Positions 56,300-64,000 of a stretch of DNA of 64,000 bases are shown piece by piece. Position 1 is the stretch's first letter. Each line of letters begins with the position of its first letter. Origin of the DNA: Dactylis glomerata (taxonomy: Eukaryota; Streptophyta; Magnoliopsida; Poales; Poaceae); NCBI GenBank assembly GCA_007115705.1, contig QXEO01000414.1:1028434-1092433 (forward strand), in the 5' to 3' direction. Under the pieces are notes generated by a model. It had not been told where the DNA came from and searched no databases. It saw only the letters and a list, made by a program, of their open reading frames with translations. The position numbers and the translations under genes were made by a program.

Positions 56300-58150
56300 G
56301 CTCGTCAAGTTCCTCCGTGAGCACTGGGAAATCTTCGCCTAGTGTCCTTCAGACATGCCAGGGGGCTCCTAGGGAACTCATCGAGCATGCACTAAATTTG
56401 GATCCAAACGCACGGCCAGTCAAGCAACCTCTCCGACGATTTGACGAGCCAAAGCGCAAAGCGATAGCAGCTGAGCTTCACAGATTGGAAAATGCAGGCT
56501 TCATCAGAGAAATCAAAACATCAACTTGGGTGTCCAATCCAGTGATCGTCCCAAATAAAAACACAGACGTACGTCACGTCTGCGTCAATTACACATCCCT
56601 CAATAAGCATTGTCCAAAGGATCCCTTCCCGCTACCTCGCATAGACCAAATAATCGACTCAGCTGCGGGCTGCGCAAGGCTTTCCTTTTTGGATGCATAT
56701 TCGGGCTACAACTAGATCAAACTAAAAGTAGAAGACGTAGAAAAAAAGCATTCATAACACCATACGGTGTCTTTTGCTACCAAGTAATGCCTTTTGGCCT
56801 GAAGAACGCAGGAGCAACTTAGTAGAGGATGCTACAAAATTGCCTCGGGAGCCAAATAGGACGAAATATACAAGTATATATCAACAACATGGTCATAACC
56901 AAAAGAAAAGAAGAGTCTGTGATCACTGGCTTGCGAGAAACCTCGACAACCTGAACAGGTACAAGCTAAAATTAAACCCGACTAAATGTTACTTTGGTGT
57001 CCAAGCAGGGCAACTACTCGGGTTCCTGGTATCAGCAAGAGGAATAGAGGCAAATCCAGAGAAGATTCAAGCGATACTGACAGTGGGAAAGCCAACAAAG
57101 TTGCATCAAGTACAACAACTCGCAGGTTGAGTAGCAGCATTGAGTCGATTTATCGCACGGTTGGGCGAAAAGGCCCTCCCATTCTACGCACTCATGAAAA
57201 AAAGCAGACAAGGCATTTGCGCATCTGAAACGAGTGCTTTCCACGCCACCAGTCATGGCTGGACCCAATGAAAAGGAGCCACTGTTGCTGTACATTTCTG
57301 CCACGCATCAGGTGATTAGTACAGTGCTAGTAGTCGAATGAAGCGAAGAGGGAAACGCACATGGAGTCCAGAGACTGGTGTATTTTCTCAGCGAAGTACT
57401 TTCACCATCAAAACAACATTACCCGCATTATCAGAAACTCGCATACAGCGTGTTCACGACAGCTCAAAAACTGCGGCACTATTTCACGGTCCATCCAATA
57501 ATAGTGGTCAATGAGGCACCGCTATCAAACATATTGAACAACCCGGAAGCAACAGGATGTGTCTCCTTATGGGGAATCGAAATTTCTCCTTTGGACATCA
57601 CGTACGAGAAAAGGAAGGCCATCAAATCCGAAGTCTTGCTGGATTTCACAGCAGAATGGCTAGAATTACAAAACACAGGACCACCTGACCTCTCGAGCAT
57701 TTGGACAATGTATTTTAATGGATCTAAGAGATTCGAAGGACCTGGAGCTGGAGTAGTGATAATATCACCACAAGGAGATAATCTAAAATACGTGTTGCAG
57801 ATGAGTTTCCCACAAGCATCCAATAATGAAGCCGAATACGAAGCTTTGTTGCATGGAATGACGATGGATAAAGCTTGCGGTGCAACTCGCTTAAAAATAT
57901 TCTGAGACTCAAATCTAGTGGTCCATCAGGTAATGAATCGTTGTGACGGGGTAAGCGACAACATGACTGCATATAGAAACTTGTATTATTACTTGGAAGG
58001 AACTTTCGACGGATGCAAAGTATCGCACACCAGCAGATCAAGCAATGAAGAAGCCGACAATTTGGCAAACATCGGGTCCCAATGTCTGCCAGTGCTGCCA
58101 GGAGTTTTCTGGGAAGAAATAATAGAGCGTTCAATCAAGAAAAATAAAAC
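56300..58150 (+). pseudogene. Reverse transcriptase, RNase H and archaeal-type RNase H of Tat-like copy B
   Basis: Reverse transcriptase: FIREIKTSTWVSNPVIVPN, NYTSLNKHCPKDPFPLPRID, LSFLDAYSGYN, then FITPYGVFCYQVMPFGLKNA. The catalytic Y-x-D-D box is changed to YINN (about 56877-56888), both Asp lost by G-to-A changes. The thumb/connection is LNPTKCYFGVQAGQLLGFLV. The first RNase H covers about 57240-57550. The second, archaeal type, is at 57700-58110: MYFNGSKRFEGPGAG (first Asp changed to Asn), NNEAEYEALLHGM, then DSNLVVHQVMN preceded by a stop. Further stops occur at 56341, 56715 and 57130. The enzyme is dead. Confidence 0.82.
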
Positions 58151-58241
58151 TTCGGGTTCCAGCAAATAGAAACATCATACAACAGCAGGCTCGGGGGCTG
58201 ACAAAGAAGCAGCAGAGGATAAAACAGAACCAGAGGAGATT

Positions 58242-58597
58242 ATGATGGTCGAAGTTACATGGATGAAACCATATCTAGCATACATGTTAAACAAAACACT
58301 ACCCGAAGATGTGGTAGAGGCACGAAGGATAGTGCGATGGTCTAAAGCCTTTGCGGTGGTACAAGGAAAATTGTATAAGAAAAGCATATCCGGCGTTTTT
58401 GCAAAGGTGTGTCACCCCCAAGAAGGACAAGTCATACTGCAAGATATCCACATGGGAGTTTGTGGTCATCACGCCAGTAGCAGAGCCATAGCAGCATAAG
58501 CCTTTCGTGCAGGGTTTTACTGGTTGACAGCAGTAGAAGATGCAAAGGACATCGTCCGACGATGTGAGGCTTGCCAATGATTCACATCCATACCTCA
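58242..58597 (+). pseudogene. Integrase N-terminal zinc finger of Tat-like copy B, truncated by insertion
   Basis: The frame reads VTWMKPYLAYML, then the H-H-C-C finger DIHMGVCGHHASSRAI ... CEACQ. Stops fall after AIAA (58498-58500) and after CEACQ. The integrase core is missing because the Athila-like element is inserted at 58597/58598. Confidence 0.75.
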
Positions 58598-60203
58598 TGC
58601 ACTGATGGTGCGTAGTAGGCACCTAGTTGGGAACCCCAAGAGGAAGGTATGATGAGCACAGCAGCAAGTTTCCCTCAGTTGTGAAACCAAGGCTTATCGA
58701 ACCAGTAGGAGAAAGCCAAACTTCAGAAGGTTGATGCTCGCTAGCTTCGCGACAGCTCCAGACAATTTATATGGCGCCTCGTCCGGGGCTTAGCTTTGCA
58801 CCAACAGCAACGTGGAACCTGCACACAACACAACCAAGTACTTTGCCCCAACTAACAGTGAGGTTGTCAATCTCACCGGTTTGCTGTGAACAAAGGATTA
58901 AGCGTATCGAGTGGTAAAAGGTAGTAGTATGCAAGAATGTAAATAATACGAGTAAAAGTAAAACGGTAATAGCAATGTAAAAGGAATGGACCGGGGTCCA
59001 CAGTTCACTAGTGGTGTCTCTCCATAAGATAAATAACAACATGCTGGGTAAACAAATTACAGTTGGGCAATTGATAGAAAAAAGATAACGTACATATGTC
59101 ATGAGCATCACTATGAGATTCACTCTGGGCATTACAACAAAATACATAGACCATAATCCAACTGCATCGGGTGTCGTCCGAGCAACCATCAGGTATTAAG
59201 TTGCGAACAACAGATTATCGCCTTAAGCAAAGTGCATAATGTAAACAATGCAAATGTCCTTGAACACAAGAATGTTGTTTTCTCCCTAGTGGCAACAGCA
59301 CATCTACAACCTTAGAGGTTTCTGTCACTCCCCCAGATTACTAGAGGCATGAACCCAACTATCGAGCATAAATACCCCCCTCTTGGAGTCACTAGCATCT
59401 ACTCGACCAAGATATCTACTAGCAACGGAGAGCATGCAAGATCATAAACAATATAGAGATAACATAAAGATAATAATTCAGCACATCAACTTGACATAGT
59501 ACCAATACTCATCGGATCCCAACAAACACAACATGTAGAATTACACAAAGATGATCTTGGCAGCTCACAAGATCTAAACATGAAGCACATGGTGGAGAAG
59601 ACGACCATCTAGCTACTGCTATGGACCCGTAGTCCAAGGTAGACTACTCACACATCACTCCGGAGGTGACCATGGTGGTGGAGAAGGCCTCCGGTAGGGA
59701 TTCCCCTCTCTGGCAGGGTGCCGGGAAGAGCTCTTGGATCCTCCCGATCTCGCATCAACGACAGCGGTGGCTTGGAGTATGTTTTGAGCAAAATTGATTG
59801 GGTCTTTAGGTTTTTCCCGTCGAGGGGAATATATAGGCAAAAGGGCGGCGTCAGGAGATGGACCAGGCGGTCTCACCCCTGGTGGCGCAGCCAGGGCCTG
59901 GGCCGTGCCACCCTAGGGTGTGGCTGGCCTCTGGCCGCCCTCCGTCTGATCTTTGGACTTTGCGACGCTTCAGAAAAAATAGGAGGTTTGGCTTTTGTTT
60001 CGTCGAATTCCGAGAATATTTCCTGTGTAGCTTTTCTGAAACACAAAACAGCAGAAAACAGGGAACTAGCACTGTGGCATCTCGTTAATAGGTTAGTTCC
60101 GGAAAATGCATAAAAACGCCACAAAGTGTAACAAAACACAAAGCAAATGGTGTATAAACAAGCATGGAGCATAAAAAATTATAGATACATTTAAGACGTA
60201 TCA
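58598..60203 (-). repeat. 3' LTR of the second Athila-like element
   Basis: This 1606-bp LTR starts, on the minus strand, TGATACGTCTTAAATGTATC and ends CACCATCAGTGCA. The terminal 40 bp differ from the LTR at 1215, so the two elements belong to different subfamilies. The TATA-like tatatat is retained in the same place. The open frames inside (for example 58767-59189) are LTR sequence, not genes. Confidence 0.85.
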
Positions 60204-63101
60204 AGCATCCCCAAGCTTAACTTCTGTTCGTCCTCGAGTAGGTAAGTGATAACAAAATAATAATTTTTAAGGTGACATGCACCATCACAATCTTGATCAA
60301 CAAGGTAAAGCATTGAGTACTGAGATCAAAGAACTTAAAACATGGGCATAAGAGACATAATCTTGACAATAAAACTTAGCAAACATGTTATAACATGAAA
60401 AGTAACACAAACAAAAGATCATGAATAATGAAACAATGAAAGTCAAGTGTGTGTTCAAATCATATGGAAAAACATAGTAAAGTGGTTTTCAGCTTGTCCT
60501 TCATGGAATAGCAAAACATAAATGCATAGGACACCTTCAAGTTTAAGAGGGCGACTAGATACAAATAATTTAAGAACAAGCAAAACCATAATCATGAATC
60601 AATCAATGATAAACTTTGGGACTATGCACATTAAACTCAGAATGGAAACTATGCTCTCTTAGATGGTGCATAAAGGTAGAAGGTGGAGACTCAACATAAA
60701 AGTAAAAGAAAGACCCTTTGCAGAGGGAATCAGTGATTGGAAGTTTTATAAACCTCCAAAAATTATGATACTTACTAGCTTTGAGCTCTCATTGCCCCCA
60801 TCATAGGCATCTTGAATGGTTAAGGTTAATGCGAGTACAATTATGAAGCATATGCTTAACAAATCATAAGTTGAAAACCTCATGTCCCATGAAGTACGAA
60901 TACCCAAACCTCATGCTACTCGACTTAGGTCCCAAGCAAGCTCTTGTCATTGTAAGCATACACGTATCATCGAGAACCGCCAACGGGGTACCTCTTGCCC
61001 GATGACATGGAACAAGCCCACGTCAAATGACAAGACAAACAGACGATGAACACCTCGGCATCTCTTTTATTTACCATTGGTATAGCTTTTTATTGTGAGA
61101 TGCATCGTCGAATGTCCACTATGGGCATGCTGTAAATTTCCACCATGAATGATGCATGGCTTAGATTAGCGGCCCAGGCGTTTCTCTAACACATATACAA
61201 ACTCCATGACCTCACAAGATCCCAACTTATTTCACATCGCGAGTATCCATAAACAAAAGATCACGATATCAACTCAAATGAGAGAAAGTGCAATGCTGAA
61301 AGCTTGCCCCATGACGGCATGGTTGGGCTAATTTCCAACTTACAGCTTGCAAGCATAACATCAACATAAGAGAGCCACAATGTCAAAATTTTAAAAATGA
61401 GAAAAGTAAAGTGTGCCGTCAGGTTCGTGAGAGCTTTCCTGACTAATTTTCACATAACACCAAAAAGAGTTTAATTTGAAGGATAGATAAAAGCAAGTCA
61501 AATGTACTTGGAATAGCAAATTGCTAATAGGTATGTATGGTGGACACATTGGAATAACTTGGTTTTTGGGAGTTGGATGCACGAGTAGAGCTCATACTCA
61601 GTACAAAACAAAGGCTAGCAAAAGACCGGGAGCGACCAACTAAGAGAGCAATAACGGCCATAATCATGCATAGCGAGAAAACATCATTAACCAAAGCATA
61701 AAGTGGTATCACAAGTCAAAAACCAAATGATCATAGAGGCTTATGGTGACTTTATAAGGGTCAAACATGTTGTAAACATGCGCCAAGTCAACCCAAATAA
61801 AGCATCAAGGAGAAAACCACAATAAAATGCTTCCATATAATAAAAACAACACATGATTTTTTCAAAGGCTCATTAAGAAATCTCAGTCATTTGAGACAAG
61901 TCATGCTACAGCAAAAACTACTAAGCATACTATCAAAACGACATCAAGCATGGCATGCAAAAGTCTAAGCCGCAGTCTAAACAAGCTCCTTTTTGTACCA
62001 CTTTTTGCATGAAACTTTTTTCTGTTTTCCAACACCATTCAAACCTTTTTCAGACAACTCTTTTGATGAAAACCAACATATACCAGTGGTGTAAACACAC
62101 CTTGATGCAAAGATATAACAAGATCTGAACAAAAATCAAGGCGGAAAATGAAAGGTAAACACAGTTTTCTAGAAAAAGAGAACACTCGTTGAACAATAAG
62201 AGTGAAAACTAGAGTGTTCTTGGCAATGAAAAACAGAGTGCATCTCCTCCAAAAGAAATTTGTTGGGGTCCAAACATTTATTGAAGCAAACAAAACAAAA
62301 TAAAACTGAAAGCAAAAGCAAGACGCTCCAAGAAAAACGCATAGAATATGAAGCAATAAAAATATAGTGTGTTGAAAGGTGACCTGATCTTTGCCGATGA
62401 AGAAGGGGTGCCTCGGGGGCATCCCCAAGCTTTGATGCTTGTACCTCTTGGATATTTCTTGGGGTGACATGGGCATCCCAAAGCTTGAGCTTTTGTCCAT
62501 ACTTCATCTCATCTCATCACTCTCCATTCCCTACACTTGAAAAGTTTCTTCATACAAAACTTCACACAATTCTATTAGCAACATTAGCATAAGCATAATA
62601 GTAAATCAACCCTTTTGGTTTAGTTTCAAACTCAAACACACCACATATAAAGCATATACTACTGTAGTAACTTCCTCAAAAGTTCCGTGATTAAAAGAAT
62701 TCAAAAAGAAAGCGATCGAGAGGCAAACACAAATAGTGGCAGAAATCTGTCAAAACAAAACAGCTGACAAAGATGGATTTTTTCGAGGACCTTCTGTTGC
62801 TCAAATCGAAAATTGCAAAACTAATAAAAGTTTGGAAATAACCTGGGGCATATGCACAAGAAATCTCAGATCAAAAAGATATTCTGAGAATTTTCACGAA
62901 TTTTTACGGTGCAGCACCGAAATCTGTTTCAGGACAGCAACTTCCCCAAATCTTACCTCCCTCAAATTAGAGGTTCTTCTTGGAACAACAATGAAATAAA
63001 AATGATAAGGAGAGTTCATTAAAGTAGTAATAACTTCCAAGACTCAAATAAAAAAAGTACTAAAAAGAAAACAATGGCTTATCTCCCAAGAGTGCTTTTC
63101 T
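60204..63101 (-). other. Long 3' untranslated internal region of the second Athila-like element
   Basis: It is colinear with 3935-6879, inverted. Shared landmarks: the repeated cttggggatgcc block (about 62400-62480), the tctaagcatactatcaaaac area, and cttggggatgct just inside the LTR (60204-60215). No gene is supported. The open frame 62039-62500 matches shadows at 4575-5005 only as DNA. Confidence 0.7.
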
Positions 63102-63866
63102 TTAACGCCTTTGAGCTAGGCGCAGAAAGTGGAAATCAAGTAATATCAAGCGATGACGCATCAAGTTCATAATTTGCTCTAAGAATAGAGTCAAAAGTAA
63201 TTTCTTCCTTATTCTAGGGAAGTGTTCCATACCTTTTCTAAGTGGGAATTGATATTTAATAGTGCATTCCTTCATATCAATGATGGCACCTACAGTTCGA
63301 AGAAAAGGTCTTCCCAAAATAATAGGACATGAAGCATTGCATTCAACATCCATAACAAGAAAATCAACGGGAACAAGGTTATTGTTAACCATAATAAGAA
63401 CATCATTAATCCTTCCCAAAGGTTTCTTCTTAGCAACATCAGCAAGAGGAACATCAAAATAATACTTTTCAAGCGGTGGTAAACCAAGCATATCATAAAT
63501 CTTTCTAGGCATAATAGAAATACCAGCACCTAGATCCCATAAAGCATGGCAATCAAAACCATTAACATGCATATCAATGATGGGCTCCCAACCATCTTTA
63601 AACTTCTTGGGAATAGAAGCCTTTTGTTTCAACTTTTCCTCCCTAATTTGCATGAGAGCATTTGTAATATGCTTTGTAAAAGCAACATTCATGGAACTAG
63701 CATTAGGACTCAAAGCAAGCTTTTGCAAGAACAAAATAACTTCAGATTTATTGCAGCCATCAACATCAAAATCATTAAAAGAAATAGAGCTATCATCTCC
63801 CATACTTCGAAAAAATTTAGCACTTTTTGTAGAAAAAGTTTTTGCAGTTTTGGGCTTTTTTCGCAC
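63102..63866 (-). pseudogene. Retropepsin of the second Athila-like element (end of a gag-protease frame)
   Basis: The minus-strand frame has FDCHALWDLGAGISIMPRKI, the D-L-G-A form of the aspartic protease active site that plant Athila-type elements use. It is followed by VDFLVMDVECNASCPIILGR and PFLRTVGAIIDM, the typical C-terminal half of the fold. There is no ATG start. The upstream gag sequence (EKSPSAKK) continues in another frame across a run of six A on the coding strand (63848-63853), indicating a one-base slip. Downstream the frame ends directly in the 3' untranslated region, so there is no polymerase. Confidence 0.78.
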
Positions 63867-64000
63867 TAGGAGATTTCTCTACACCAATCAAAGTAAGAGG
63901 ATTGCTAGCATTTTGAACAAAATCATTAGAGGTAGTAATAGTACATACCTTTATCTTTTAAGCCATCTCATCTTCTTTTTCCCACCTGGCATGCAATTAT
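63867..64000 (-). pseudogene. gag C-terminal part of the second Athila-like element, cut by the window edge
   Basis: A short piece just before the protease reads (minus strand) NPLTLIGVEKSPSAKK-like in the frame shifted by one relative to 63102-63866. The rest of gag should lie to the right of the window. Confidence 0.4.

Larger units (their letters stand above)
52774..58597 (+). mobile_element. Tat-lineage Gypsy LTR retrotransposon copy B, degenerate, cut by a nested insertion
   Basis: In order: 5' LTR (52774-53134), gag (53148-55600), protease, reverse transcriptase, RNase H, a second archaeal-type RNase H, and the integrase zinc finger, where the element is interrupted at 58597 by an Athila-like retrotransposon. 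The second RNase H and the sequence CPKDPFPLPRID in reverse transcriptase are typical of the plant Tat lineage (Ogre/Retand group). It is the same family as copy A but in the opposite orientation. The remaining integrase and 3' LTR should lie beyond the window. Confidence 0.88.
58598..64000 (-). mobile_element. Second Athila-like Gypsy element, nested in copy B, continuing past the window
   Basis: On the minus strand: 3' LTR 58598-60203, a long untranslated internal region (60204-about 63130) and a protease-bearing frame (63102-63866). The left flank cctca (58593-58597) is the expected target duplication, but the partner lies outside. The LTR and the untranslated region are the same family as 1215-8468, though clearly diverged. 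No reverse transcriptase or integrase lies between protease and the untranslated region, so this copy too appears non-autonomous. Confidence 0.85.

Noticed and set aside
1..64000. CRISPR arrays, rRNA or tRNA genes
   Set aside because: None was seen. The only tRNA-like sequences are retrotransposon primer sites, and the direct repeats found are not regularly spaced short repeats.

Overview
The window looks like a piece of a large grass genome, most likely from the wheat/barley tribe (Triticeae). The reasons are intron-rich plant genes, Stowaway-type MITEs, nested LTR retrotransposons, and a Gypsy LTR that begins TGATACGTCTCCAACGTATC, a sequence I remember as very common in wheat and barley. 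The species call is inference; no search was possible.

Layout. A gene-bearing island (about 11.3-46.2 kb) lies between two degenerate Tat-lineage Gypsy elements of one family in opposite orientation: copy A (1-11316, minus strand) and copy B (52774-58597, plus strand). Each is broken by a retrotransposon of one second family, Athila-like with a tRNA-Asp primer site. The insert in A is complete (1215-8468, LTRs of 1591 and 1589 bp). The insert in B starts at 58598 and runs off the window. Both inserts lack reverse transcriptase and integrase between their visible coding part and the long 3' untranslated region, so they look non-autonomous.

Genes. Two tandem, apparently intact five-exon genes (12413-16160 and 18549-22371) encode near-identical TAF1B/Rrn7-like subunits of the RNA polymerase I pre-initiation factor, with a TFIIB-type zinc ribbon. 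They are followed by a membrane-anchored RING-H2 protein gene (25726-26769), a small conserved three-exon gene on the minus strand (33904-36421), and an intronless gene for a basic, probably nuclear protein of unknown function (42217-42816). A broken DEAD-box RNA helicase fragment (40006-40440) lies between two 101-bp direct repeats. A possible minus-strand gene remnant lies around 44.4-46.2 kb.

Other mobile DNA. There is a nearly full Copia element (28708-33678, minus) with a perfect ATAGG target duplication and one frameshift in a homopolymer. A 4.47-kb sequence with TG...CA ends and a perfect ACAAC target duplication (46165-50638) is probably a solo LTR of a very long-LTR family. There are also a Stowaway MITE, a Mutator-like MITE with a perfect 9-bp duplication, and several other inverted-repeat elements. 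Degenerate A/T-rich repeats flank both TAF1B copies.

The functional theme is limited: the host genes are housekeeping or regulatory and do not form a pathway. The most notable points are the doubled Pol I factor gene, the non-autonomous Athila-like family, and the matching inverted retroelement frame around the island.
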